From: Deltaproteobacteria bacterium
GTDB taxonomy: Bacteria > Myxococcota > SpSt-1050 > JACRCP01
Assembly (NCBI GenBank): GCA_016218965.1
Contig: JACRCP010000032.1
Span: 1 to 39,294 of the forward strand
DNA: 39,294 bases
Direction of reading: 5' to 3'
Shown: positions 16,014-24,106 of the stretch, piece after piece
Numbering within the stretch: position 1 is the first letter of the stretch
Layout: the number at the start of each line of letters is the position of its first letter
The notes under the pieces: model-generated
Seen by the model: only the letters and a program-made list of their open reading frames with translations
Told to the model about the DNA's origin: nothing
The model's database searches: none
Translations under genes and position numbers: made by a program

Positions 16014-17219
16014 ATGAAGGCAAGGAACCCCGTGTGCCTGCTGGCGGTGTTTGTGGCGTTCGCTTTTGCGGCCGATGCGCTGGCGCAGGATAAGCCAAAG
16101 GACCCGCCCAAAAAGGACGAACCCAAGAAAGAGGAGCCCAAGAAGGAGGCCCCGGCCAAGGTGCTCGAGATTCCCAAGAAGGAAGAACCCAAGAAGGACG
16201 CGAAGAAAGAGGAACCGAAAAAAGAAGAGCCGAAGAAAGAGGAACCCAAGAAGGACGCGGGGGCACCCGCGCCGGCAGCCGGTCCCCATGCCAAGGAACA
16301 GGCGCGCAAGGTCCAGATTTCAATCCGCAAGCTCGCCGACAAGCTGTCCGAATCGGTGAAGTACCTGCCCGAAGGCAAGTACGGCGTTTTTGCCGTCCTC
16401 GACTTCCAGGAATCCGGGAAACTCGCCAAGGAGAAGGAGCTGGGCGTGCTTGTGGCGGCCGAGCTTGGGAGCTACTTGAAAAAGGACCACCGGCTCGACA
16501 TGGTCGAGCGCGAAAGGCTCGACAAAGTCATCGGCGAGCTCCAGCTCGGCCAGACAGGACTATTGGATGAGAACACGGCCGCCAAGATCGGCAAGATGGT
16601 CCAGGCGCAGGCGCTCGTCGTCGGGACGGTTTCCGAGGCGGGGGCGGACTTTTTGGTAAACGCGCGTCTCGTCGGCACCGAAAACGGCATGGTGCTCGCG
16701 TCGGTCAAAGAGAGCATCCCGGTCGCGGGGATGGTGGCGCTCTCGTCCGAGGCGGTCGTTCTGCGCACCAAGTCCGACGCCGTGTACCGGTCGTTCATCC
16801 CCGGCTGGGGGCAGATCTACAACAGGCAGGTCACCAAGGGCGTCATCTACTCGTCGGTGTTCGCGGCCCTGATAGGCTCCGGCGTCTACTTCGGGGTCTC
16901 GGGCGCGATGAAGGAGCAGGAGTACAAGGACCTCGAGAAGAAGTTCGAGACCGATTCCGAGTACGCCGGCTGGACCGCCGATCAGAAACAGGGCAAGGTC
17001 AACAATACCAAGAAGAACGCCGAGGAGCGATATCTTTACGCCGACGTCTCGTTCGGCGTGGCGGCGGCATTTTGGGCATGGAACCTGATAGACGCCTACA
17101 TCTGGGGCTACGACGCCAAGAGCGCCGAGGCCGGCCTGCTTCCGCCAGCCGAGAGCCGCCCCGCGTTCGCACTCACGCCCGACGGCGGCGCGATGTTGAA
17201 CTACGGATTCAGCTTCTGA
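16014..17219 (+). CDS. Exported CsgG-like/DUF5683 protein with Lys/Pro/Glu repeats
   Basis: Predicted 401 residues. A signal peptide (residues 1-24, ending ADALA) is followed by about 55 residues of KKDEPKKEEPKKE-type low complexity that could contact cell wall or membrane. The middle (about 100-245) resembles the CsgG/FlgO-type fold: YGVFAVLDFQE, ERERLDKVIGELQLGQTGLL and QALVVGTVSEAG. The C-terminal part is DUF5683-like: SFIPGWGQIYNRQVTKG, two membrane-like segments, and WNLIDAYIWGYDAKS. The start at 16014 has GAAGGGG 6 nt upstream and begins a clean signal peptide. It probably sits in the envelope and may assemble a transport or secretion-related complex; no substrate is evident. The PAP2 gene follows within about 20 bp and is likely co-transcribed. 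Confidence 0.75.
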   Translation: MKARNPVCLLAVFVAFAFAADALAQDKPKDPPKKDEPKKEEPKKEAPAKVLEIPKKEEPKKDAKKEEPKKEEPKKEEPKKDAGAPAPAAGPHAKEQARKVQISIRKLADKLSESVKYLPEGKYGVFAVLDFQESGKLAKEKELGVLVAAELGSYLKKDHRLDMVERERLDKVIGELQLGQTGLLDENTAAKIGKMVQAQALVVGTVSEAGADFLVNARLVGTENGMVLASVKESIPVAGMVALSSEAVVLRTKSDAVYRSFIPGWGQIYNRQVTKGVIYSSVFAALIGSGVYFGVSGAMKEQEYKDLEKKFETDSEYAGWTADQKQGKVNNTKKNAEERYLYADVSFGVAAAFWAWNLIDAYIWGYDAKSAEAGLLPPAESRPAFALTPDGGAMLNYGFSF

Positions 17220-17239
17220 AAACCACGGTTCGAAACCGG

Positions 17240-18085
17240 GTGTTTGTTGCCGCGTTTGCGGTCTGCCTCGTGCTCTCAGCGGCGTTCGTCGGGACCGGCG
17301 CCGAGGCGGCGGAGCCAAGCCCCTATTCCGTAGTCTACGATGTCGACATACCCATCACCGTGTTCGGCGCGGTCGTCGCCGTCTCGCCGAGCCTCGTCGG
17401 CGACCTTCCCGGGCCTTCGTGCGCGCCCTCGTGCGACCCGTCCACGTTAAACGCCCTCGACAGGACGGTGATAGGCAACCGGTCGTCCGGGGCGCGGTTG
17501 GCCTCGGACATCCTGCTCAACACGGCGATAACGCTGCCTTTTGGCCTCGACGCGCTGGACGTGGGGTTTTCGGGTCCGCCCGACGGGTGGCGGGGCTACG
17601 GGGCCGACGCGACGGTCATGCTCGAGGCGCTGTCGCTCAACTACGCGTTGTTCACCACCGTGAAGTACGCCGCGCTCCGCCCGAGGCCGTACGTCTATGA
17701 CAAGGCGGTCGGGCAGTGGACGAAGTCTTCGACAAACGCCACCCTCTCGTTCTACTCGGGCCACGCTTCCACCTCTTTCTGCATGGCGGCCGCCTACGGT
17801 TACACGTTCATGAAGCGGCACCCCGGCAGCAACCTCGTCGTTCCGGTCTGGATCGCGGGCGAGGCGCTCGCGGCCGCCGTCGCGTATCTGCGCGTGCACT
17901 CGGGGATGCACTTCTGGACGGACGTGCTGGCGGGCGCCGCGGCCGGCACCGCGGTGGGCCTTCTGGTCCCGTGGGCGCACGACCGCGGGTCGGATGACGG
18001 CGTCGGGTCCTCGGTTTCATCGCTTCGTGCGGCCCCGCCGCCTCGCGCGACCGGCACAGCCTTTTCGTTCTCATTTTTGTGGTGA
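17240..18085 (+). CDS. PAP2-family membrane phosphatase
   Basis: Roughly 281 residues with a signal or first membrane segment (FVAAFAVCLVLSAAF). All three PAP2 motifs are present: KYAALRPRPY (KxxxxxxRP), FYSGHAS (xSGH) and RVHSGMHFWTD (R-x5-H-x3-D), all typical of acid phosphatases acting on phosphatidic acid, undecaprenyl pyrophosphate or sugar phosphates at the outer face of the inner membrane. The start is uncertain: GTG 17240 is used, but a CTG overlapping the upstream stop is possible and neither has a clear Shine-Dalgarno. The stop lies 2 bp before the MFS start, so genes 16014-19308 look like one operon. Family is certain; substrate is unknown. Confidence 0.82.
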   Translation: MFVAAFAVCLVLSAAFVGTGAEAAEPSPYSVVYDVDIPITVFGAVVAVSPSLVGDLPGPSCAPSCDPSTLNALDRTVIGNRSSGARLASDILLNTAITLPFGLDALDVGFSGPPDGWRGYGADATVMLEALSLNYALFTTVKYAALRPRPYVYDKAVGQWTKSSTNATLSFYSGHASTSFCMAAAYGYTFMKRHPGSNLVVPVWIAGEALAAAVAYLRVHSGMHFWTDVLAGAAAGTAVGLLVPWAHDRGSDDGVGSSVSSLRAAPPPRATGTAFSFSFLW

Positions 18086-18087
18086 GA

Positions 18088-19308
18088 ATGGATGGGGAAC
18101 GCGCAGAGGCAGTGACGAACGCCGGCAATGCCCCGAGGCGGTTCTTCGGCCTGCCGCGGGCCGTCTTTCTGCTGGGCGCGGTGTCGTTCATGAACGACGC
18201 GGCAAGCGAGATGATCTATCCCCTGATGCCGGTCTTTCTCGCCTCGATCGGCGCATCGATGTCGTTCATCGGGCTGGTCGAGGGCGTCGCGGAGACCACG
18301 GCGAGTCTTCTGAAACTGTTTTCGGGCTGCATCGCGGACCGGCTTGGACGCAAGCGCGCGTTGACGGTGGCGGGATACGCGTTTTCGAACGCGTTAAGAC
18401 CGCTTATCGGAATCGCCTCGGCGGGATGGCACGTGCTGTTCCTTCGTTTTGTCGACCGCGTCGGGAAGGGGATTCGCACCGCGCCGCGCGATGCCGTCAT
18501 CGCCGACGCCACGCCCGAGGGCGAGCGCGGGAGGGCGTATGGGTTCAATCGCTCGATGGACCACGGCGGCGCGATGGTCGGCGCGGCCGTCGCGTTCGTC
18601 CTTCTGACGTATGCGGGCGTCTCGGTCCCCGGGATCTTCCTTCTGTCGGCGGTCCCCGGCATTCTGGCGGTGGTCTTTGTGACCGCCGCTGTAGGCACGG
18701 CACGCGACCCTTCGGTCAGGCTTGCGGCGCCGCCGAAGCTCTCGCTTCGGCCGTTTTCGGGGCGGTTCAGGCTGTTTCTTTTTGTCCTCGTCGTCTTCAC
18801 GCTGGGGAACTCATCGGATGCGTTTCTTTTGCTCCGGGCCAGGGAACTTGGCGTCCCGGTGGCACACCTCCCGTTGGTCTGGATCATGTTTCACGCCGTC
18901 AAATCGATCTCGTCGGGTCCGGGCGGGGCGCTCTCCGATCGGGTGGGGCGCACGAGGATGATCGTCGCCGGTTGGCTGGTCTACGCGCTCGTGTATCTGG
19001 GGTTCAGTCAGGCACAGACGGCCGCGCACGCGTGGGTGCTGTTCGCGTGCTACGGTCTGTTCTTCGGGCTCACCGAGGGCGTCGAAAAGGCGTTCGTCGC
19101 CGATCTGGTCCCCGCGGAGCTTCGCGGGACGGCGTTCGGCATATACAACTTCGCGATTGGGATCGTGGCGCTCCCCGCGTCGCTTCTCTGCGGCTTTCTG
19201 TGGCAGTCGTATTCTTCAACGGTCGCCCTCGGCACCGGCGCCGCACTGGCCGCCGTCGCGAGCGTTCTGCTGGTCGCGGCGGTCAGATCGCGGACTTCCG
19301 ACCGCTGA
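18088..19308 (+). CDS. Major facilitator superfamily transporter
   Basis: About 406 residues with the hydrophobicity of twelve membrane helices. The MFS loop 2-3 signature appears as GCIADRLGRKRAL, a repeat of it as GGALSDRVGRTRM in the second half, and the helix-5 region reads GFNRSMDHGGAMVG. SFMNDAASEMIYPLMPVFL at the start resembles the drug-efflux or sugar-phosphate-like subfamily found next to biosynthetic or envelope genes. The ATG at 18088 is 2 bp after the PAP2 stop; GTG codons at 18079 and 18082 are alternatives. The substrate cannot be read from the sequence. A REP pair follows the stop and separates it from the convergent oxidoreductase. Confidence 0.85.
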   Translation: MDGERAEAVTNAGNAPRRFFGLPRAVFLLGAVSFMNDAASEMIYPLMPVFLASIGASMSFIGLVEGVAETTASLLKLFSGCIADRLGRKRALTVAGYAFSNALRPLIGIASAGWHVLFLRFVDRVGKGIRTAPRDAVIADATPEGERGRAYGFNRSMDHGGAMVGAAVAFVLLTYAGVSVPGIFLLSAVPGILAVVFVTAAVGTARDPSVRLAAPPKLSLRPFSGRFRLFLFVLVVFTLGNSSDAFLLLRARELGVPVAHLPLVWIMFHAVKSISSGPGGALSDRVGRTRMIVAGWLVYALVYLGFSQAQTAAHAWVLFACYGLFFGLTEGVEKAFVADLVPAELRGTAFGIYNFAIGIVALPASLLCGFLWQSYSSTVALGTGAALAAVASVLLVAAVRSRTSDR

Positions 19309-19325
19309 GCGACGAACGTCTTTTT

Positions 19326-19447
19326 GCCCTCACCCTGACCCTCTCCCAAGGGGAGAGGGGCCAAACGGCAAGTTGCACCAGGAGATTTCGCAGGTGATCC
19401 ATTGATATTTGATCCCCTCTCCCACTGGGAGAGGGTCAGGGTGAGGG
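19326..19447. repeat. Inverted pair of REP-like repeats (BIME-like) between convergent genes
   Basis: The left unit (19326-19362) has tail CCCTCACCCTGAC then hairpin CCTCTCCC/GGGAGAGG. The right unit (19413-19447) is the mirror form with tail TCAGGGTGAGGG. About 50 bp separate them. Both match the copy at 7568-7604. Position between two stops suggests a two-way transcription end. Confidence 0.7.
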
Positions 19448-19475
19448 AAAAACGCCTGCCCCTTTCCTTGCCTGT

Positions 19476-21017
19476 TCAGTCGTCCTCGCCCGGGTACCGC
19501 CTGCCGGTCTCCCGGCAAATGAGGTTGGCGCACATCATCCCGGAGTACGCCACCGAGAAGACGCCGCTCCCGGGGAACGTCGAGTCGCCGACGCAGTAGA
19601 GATTGGGGAGTTCGGTCTTGTTTCCGAGCCTGTTGAGCAGGCCCTGTCGGTGGTCCATCCTGATGCCGAAGGTCCCTCCGGGGCGCATGGTGAAACGCTC
19701 GTACGTGAGGGGTGAAGCGGTTTCCATCACGCGAACGGCCTTCGAGAGGCCGGGGATGATGCGTTCGGCAAGGGCGATCTTTTCCCGGGCGTAAGCGGCC
19801 TTCCTCTCTTCGTAGTACCTGTTACGTTCCCATCCGTGCACGCGTTCGGGCGAGATGAGCGTCACCGCGTGCCCGCCGGCCGGCGCCAGCGACGGGTCCA
19901 CGAGGCTCGGGATGGACACGACCACCGGAGGGGCTTCGCGCCAGCGGGGCGCGTAGCGAGGCGACACGATGGTGTGAACGGCCAGGCCCTCGGGTACGGC
20001 TGTCGCGTCGACGCCCAGGAATACCCCGAAGAAAGAGTCGGCGTTCTCTTGGTACGCCACCTGTTTCCGGAGCCCGTCGCTCACGTAGATCATGTCGACG
20101 AGCCTGCCGAAGGTCTGCTCTTTGGAAGCGTTTGAGATGACGCGTTCGGCGTGGATCTCGGTGCCGTCGCCCAGGCGGACGCCGCGCGCCCGGCCTCCGC
20201 CGATGATTACCTCGTCCACGCGGGAACGCGGCGCGAAATCACCGCCGGCCTTTTCGAGCGCCGAAAGCAGGGTTGCAGCAACGGCGCCGGACCCGCCCAT
20301 CGGGTACCACACGCCGCCCTCGTGCGGCTCCATGAGGAGGAGCGCGGCCACCAGCGCCGGCAGTTCGGTGTTGTCGAGAAGGGTGAGAACCGCCACCAGC
20401 GATTCGAACACCGCAATCAGGCGCTCGTCGTGGAGGTGCTTGGCGTACAGGTCTTCGAGCGACCTGGGGGCGGCGGTCAGGAGCTTCTGCGCAAACCACG
20501 GGTGCAGCGCGCAGATCTTGAGCAGGGTCCAGCGGCCCATCGCGTGGTACCGGGGGAGGTCGCCCAGCACCTCGTAGAGGTCGTGCAGCTCGGCGTACAG
20601 TCTTTTTAACCCCTTTGCGTCGTGCGGGAACGCGCCCGCGAGCTGCCGGACGAACGAGCGCCGCTCGTGTGCGGCGTGAAAAGTCTGGTCGGGGAGCGAG
20701 ATGTCGAACGACGGGTTGAGCATCTTCCAGTCGGGGGCCGCTCCGAGCTCGTCGAAGACGTTTTGCAAAAAGTTGAACCTGGTTTTCCCGCCCATTCCGA
20801 GGAACAGACTCGCCCCGGCGTCGAACGTGTAGCCGTCCCTGGCAAACGACCGGCAGCAGCCGCCCGCGGTTTCACTCTGGTCCAGGACGAGCACGTCCAT
20901 GCCGCGCTTCGCAAGCAGGGCCGCGACCGAGAGCCCGCCGATGCCCGCGCCGACGACTATGACCCCGTATTTCCCCTTGAGTCCCCCGCGTTCCTGCGCC
21001 CGCGTCCGCTTCTTCAT
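19476..21017 (-). CDS. Phytoene desaturase/carotenoid isomerase-like FAD oxidoreductase
   Basis: Predicted 513 residues. The FAD-binding Rossmann motif is at the N-terminus (VVGAGIGGLSVAALLAKRG, about 20-38) with DQSETAGGCCRSF after it; the C-terminal flavin motif reads VGDSTFPGSGVFSVAYSG. Between them, DAGASLFLGMGG and a long helical middle match the COG1233 group (CrtI, CrtISO and retinol saturase). Such enzymes desaturate or isomerise carotenoids, but many members act on other lipids, and no carotenoid genes lie nearby. ATG 21017 was chosen because GGAAGGGA precedes it; an upstream extension is open but lacks a start signal. It appears monocistronic, ending at the REP pair. Confidence 0.82.
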   Translation of the reverse strand: MKKRTRAQERGGLKGKYGVIVVGAGIGGLSVAALLAKRGMDVLVLDQSETAGGCCRSFARDGYTFDAGASLFLGMGGKTRFNFLQNVFDELGAAPDWKMLNPSFDISLPDQTFHAAHERRSFVRQLAGAFPHDAKGLKRLYAELHDLYEVLGDLPRYHAMGRWTLLKICALHPWFAQKLLTAAPRSLEDLYAKHLHDERLIAVFESLVAVLTLLDNTELPALVAALLLMEPHEGGVWYPMGGSGAVAATLLSALEKAGGDFAPRSRVDEVIIGGGRARGVRLGDGTEIHAERVISNASKEQTFGRLVDMIYVSDGLRKQVAYQENADSFFGVFLGVDATAVPEGLAVHTIVSPRYAPRWREAPPVVVSIPSLVDPSLAPAGGHAVTLISPERVHGWERNRYYEERKAAYAREKIALAERIIPGLSKAVRVMETASPLTYERFTMRPGGTFGIRMDHRQGLLNRLGNKTELPNLYCVGDSTFPGSGVFSVAYSGMMCANLICRETGRRYPGEDD

Positions 21018-21174
21018 GCAACGTCCCTTCCGTTGTGTCCGGGTGTCGCTACGCGAACTTCCCCCCCGGACCCCCCGCTCACTCCGGCGGAATGAATCCG
21101 CCTGCGTTCGCCAACGCGCGCCGGGATGATATTTTCGCAAGGGCGGTTTGTCAATTCAAAGGATGCCCGCTGGG

Positions 21175-21338
21175 ATTTGGAGTACGTGCGTGAACGCCCC
21201 ACCCCGGCACGCCCTTCCACCCCGGCTCGCGCACGCTCCGCCGTTTTTTTTCGCTTCTGGCCCAGGTTCGGGGCGAGCCGGGGCTCCAGGACGCGCCGGA
21301 GTGGGGCTCTGGGTGTCGGCTACGAACGTACTCCGAAT
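21175..21338. repeat. Foldback element with nested inverted repeats
   Basis: Outer arms ATTTGGAGTACGT (21175-21187) and ACGTACTCCGAAT (21326-21338) match with one mismatch. Inner arms CCCCGGCTCGC (21220-21230) and GCGAGCCGGGG (21273-21283) match perfectly. No coding frame is credible. It could be a decayed miniature element. Confidence 0.45.
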
Positions 21339-21374
21339 GCCACTGCCCGACGCCGCCGGTGTCACTCCTTTCCG

Positions 21375-21404
21375 TTGACCTTCCCTCGCCGCATCTGGTA
21401 GGTT
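21375..21404 (+). promoter_or_regulatory. Possible promoter of the 844-residue lipoprotein gene
   Basis: TTGACC, an 18-bp spacer and TAGGTT lie 40 bp before the ATG. The -10 match is only moderate. Confidence 0.35.
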
Positions 21405-21444
21405 GCTTTCGCGGGTCGTCACTTTTTTTAACGGGGACCAAGGG

Positions 21445-23979
21445 ATGGAAAGGGTTTTGCGCAAAGCGGTCGTTGCGGTGGCGGCAGTCATCGGCGCGGC
21501 GGTGGGCGCGGCGTGGGCGGCCGGGGGGATCGCCGGCTGCGGGGCGATGGGGAACGACGCGCCGGAGGTCGAGCTGGCGTCCTCGCGTCCGCCGCTGTCG
21601 TCGTTCATGCCCGTGTTCATCCAGCTTGCCCGGCAGGGCGATCTTGACGACCTGTCGACCGTCGTGCGCGAGCTCGAGCGGACGGGGATGCTCAAGGACC
21701 TCGTGGACGCACTCGACCTTTCGATCCGGGCCGTTGGCGGGGACGCGCTCAAGGAGGTGCTCGAGCAGGTGCTCGTCGACCCCGAGTTCCGGGCGTTCTT
21801 CCGCAAGGACGGGCCGTTCCACCAGGTCCTCGCCTACCCGAAGGTCTACGACGTGCTCGACACGCTCCACGTCCTTTCGAAAAGCGGCGTCGTACACAAC
21901 GGCCTCATCCCGCTCGTCGGGGCCGTGGTCGAATCGCCGCTTTTCCGGGCGCTCGTGGACGCGGACAGGGCCATGATCCGTTCCGGCGCGGCGGCCGCCG
22001 CCCTGGGCGCGGTGCGTGGGTTGGCCGCCGAAAAGGTCGACTACGTGATCGAAGGTCCCGAAGGCGAGCCGCAGACCGTCGCGGTGCCCGTGCTGACGCC
22101 GCTTCTGAGCATGCTTGTGACGCTTGCCGAGGGCGAGGAACTCACGGCGCTTGCCCACTCGGTCATAGACCTCATGATCGATGAGCGCGTTGCGCCCCTG
22201 TTTGCCGTGGCCGGCGAGCTCGCCGGGGCGATCGACGCCGATCCCGGGATGGCGCGGCGGATCGCCGCAAACCTCGGCCACGGTTTCCTTGCGGTCGACC
22301 GGAACCAGATGACGGGACTCCGGGCGATCCTCGACCACATGGTGATCAACTCCGTGGGCGTCAGGGCGGTCGACAACTCCGTCGTGAACGTCTCCATCCC
22401 CGGCCAGCTCCGCGCCCTCGCGGGCGACGACGGCGAGGGCGGCCGGCGCCTGGTCGCCATCCTCCGGAACCTCGGGCCGGAGGTCGTCGAGAACACGGCG
22501 CCCGCGCTGGCCGAACCGTTCGCGCGCCACTGCCTCGATCCGAAAGAGGGCGGCGACGGGCTGGCGCATCCCGACGAAGATGCCGCGGACGACAAGGACT
22601 CGTGCTTCATGCAGATGCTCCACATGGCCAATTCCATGTACGGCAAGGAGATCCTGACGGCGCCCGACATCCGCGAACTTGGCGCCGAGCTCATCACCGC
22701 GAATTGCTCGCACCACCTCCTTCCCGAAGACCCCGAGTGGGCGACCGCGGTCGAGACGACCACGAAGGGCAAACAACCCCTTCTGCCGGACTTCCCCAAA
22801 AACGTGCTCAAGGTCTTTCTCGAGAACGTCGGGAACCGTGTCCGCTGCCTGGACGCGCAGGGGAACCCGGACGACTGCGGGAAGTACGAAGTCGGACAGC
22901 GCAGATACAGCCAGGAGATGTCGATCGCGTATTCGAGCTACATCAACTGCGTGCTCCACGGCGACGTGCCGGCGGTCTACTTCAGCGCCGGGCTCGACTG
23001 GGAAATCGACGTCGTGGGTTTTGCGGCCCTCGAGTACATCGCGCGGCGCGGCGGGTTGGATTTCATGTTCCCAGTCGTGTACGAGATGCAGCGCCACCCG
23101 GACGGAAGCGATCACATCTGGGACGTTTCGAACCTCGTTGCGATGCTCTGGGGCGCGGACGGCTCGGAGCTGGGCCGGTACTGGCGCGTGGTCTTGTCGT
23201 TCTTCAACCACCCATCCCCGGACATGAGCCTCGTCGCGGACCTGACGAGGCTCCTCGACGTCCTCCTTGATCTCGAAGTGCAGTACGGAAACGACCGGCG
23301 TGTGGCGGCGGACATTCTCGTCGAAACCCTGGTCGTGCTGAACACGCCGGATGCGGAGGGGAACGTCCCCATCGTGGACAGCATCGCGGTCCCCCTCCTG
23401 AACATCATCTCGCGCAACATCGACGCCGACCTCGAGTACGCAATCCCCGGGTTGGCCGCGGCGCTTACGGACCCCGCATACCGGGCCGAGGGCCTCTTCA
23501 CGCTCGTGGCGGCGGCCCTCACCGAGAGGGAGGGGAGTGTCTCGTACACGGACTACATAGACTCGAAAAGCGGACACTACCTGCCCACGTTCAGCTCCGA
23601 GGCCCGGGGGCTTGTCGACGCGGCCATCCCGCGGCTCGAGACGCTGGCGCGCTACCTCCTCCGGCACGACCCCGAGGGAGTCGTGGCCGGGGTGCTGGCG
23701 TACGCCGTCGATCGCGGAGTCGCCGCCGACCTGCTAACGCTCTTCGAGCACCTGATGACGTACGACAGTGAGCACCGCCTGCTCGACTTCGTGTCGAGGC
23801 TCCTGCGCGGCGGCGCGGTCACGACGACAAACGACATGCTCGACGTCATCCACGAAAGGGGGCTCGAGAAGACCGCGATCCCCATCTTCGAGCTTTTCTG
23901 CGAGAAAGACGTCTGGCCCGAGTTCCTGGATTTGCTCTACCAGGTCCTGCCGCTGATCAACCTGGGCAAAACCCAATAG
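21445..23979 (+). CDS. Large helical lipoprotein of unknown function
   Basis: I do not recognise a family. The 844-residue protein begins with a basic n-region (MERVLRK), a long Ala/Val hydrophobic stretch and the lipobox IAGC (Cys32). The remainder is almost wholly helical with HEAT/ARM-like alternation of hydrophobic helices (for example VLEQVLVDPEFRAFF, LTPLLSMLVTLAEGEELTAL and LRAILDHMVINSVG) and no catalytic motif I can name. A few Cys residues (NCSHHLL, RVRCLD, YINCVLHGD) are scattered. A GGGGA about 7 nt upstream supports ATG 21445. It opens a plus-strand run with a FadL-type porin and a beta-propeller lipoprotein, so a periplasmic scaffold or binding role in that envelope set is plausible. 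Gene certain, function open. Confidence 0.75.
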   Translation: MERVLRKAVVAVAAVIGAAVGAAWAAGGIAGCGAMGNDAPEVELASSRPPLSSFMPVFIQLARQGDLDDLSTVVRELERTGMLKDLVDALDLSIRAVGGDALKEVLEQVLVDPEFRAFFRKDGPFHQVLAYPKVYDVLDTLHVLSKSGVVHNGLIPLVGAVVESPLFRALVDADRAMIRSGAAAAALGAVRGLAAEKVDYVIEGPEGEPQTVAVPVLTPLLSMLVTLAEGEELTALAHSVIDLMIDERVAPLFAVAGELAGAIDADPGMARRIAANLGHGFLAVDRNQMTGLRAILDHMVINSVGVRAVDNSVVNVSIPGQLRALAGDDGEGGRRLVAILRNLGPEVVENTAPALAEPFARHCLDPKEGGDGLAHPDEDAADDKDSCFMQMLHMANSMYGKEILTAPDIRELGAELITANCSHHLLPEDPEWATAVETTTKGKQPLLPDFPKNVLKVFLENVGNRVRCLDAQGNPDDCGKYEVGQRRYSQEMSIAYSSYINCVLHGDVPAVYFSAGLDWEIDVVGFAALEYIARRGGLDFMFPVVYEMQRHPDGSDHIWDVSNLVAMLWGADGSELGRYWRVVLSFFNHPSPDMSLVADLTRLLDVLLDLEVQYGNDRRVAADILVETLVVLNTPDAEGNVPIVDSIAVPLLNIISRNIDADLEYAIPGLAAALTDPAYRAEGLFTLVAAALTEREGSVSYTDYIDSKSGHYLPTFSSEARGLVDAAIPRLETLARYLLRHDPEGVVAGVLAYAVDRGVAADLLTLFEHLMTYDSEHRLLDFVSRLLRGGAVTTTNDMLDVIHERGLEKTAIPIFELFCEKDVWPEFLDLLYQVLPLINLGKTQ

Positions 23980-23987
23980 AAGATTCT

Positions 23988-24106
23988 GCCACAGAGACCA
24001 CAGAGAACACAGAGATGAACACCCCAGAGCCACGCCGCTGCGACCCGCTTCGGAACGTCTCCAAAAGCAGATCCTCTGTGATCTCCGTGCACTCTGTGGC
24101 AAAAAA
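23988..24106. repeat. CACAGAG foldback element 1
   Basis: The left arm (23988-24018) is three 9-bp units, CCACAGAGA, CCACAGAGA and ACACAGAGA, then TGA. The right arm (24072-24100) is their inverted counterpart ending CTCTGTGGC, then an A-run. The 53-bp interior is unrelated to that of the other copies. It begins 9 bp after the lipoprotein stop and supplies the first ATG of the porin frame. Confidence 0.75.

Larger units (their letters stand above)
21018..21444. other. 427-bp divergent intergenic region
   Basis: No gene is supported here. It contains the foldback sequence 21175-21338 and a possible promoter for the downstream lipoprotein. A T8 run lies at the centre of the foldback (21244-21251). 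Confidence 0.6.

Noticed and set aside
21151..23667. Long minus-strand open frame antisense to the 844-residue lipoprotein
   Set aside because: Composition is Arg/His/Asp/Val shadow sequence; the plus-strand frame has a signal peptide, lipobox and start signals.
23988..24106. Short regular 9-bp units considered as a CRISPR array
   Set aside because: Units are too short, have no unique spacers and are arranged as inverted arms.
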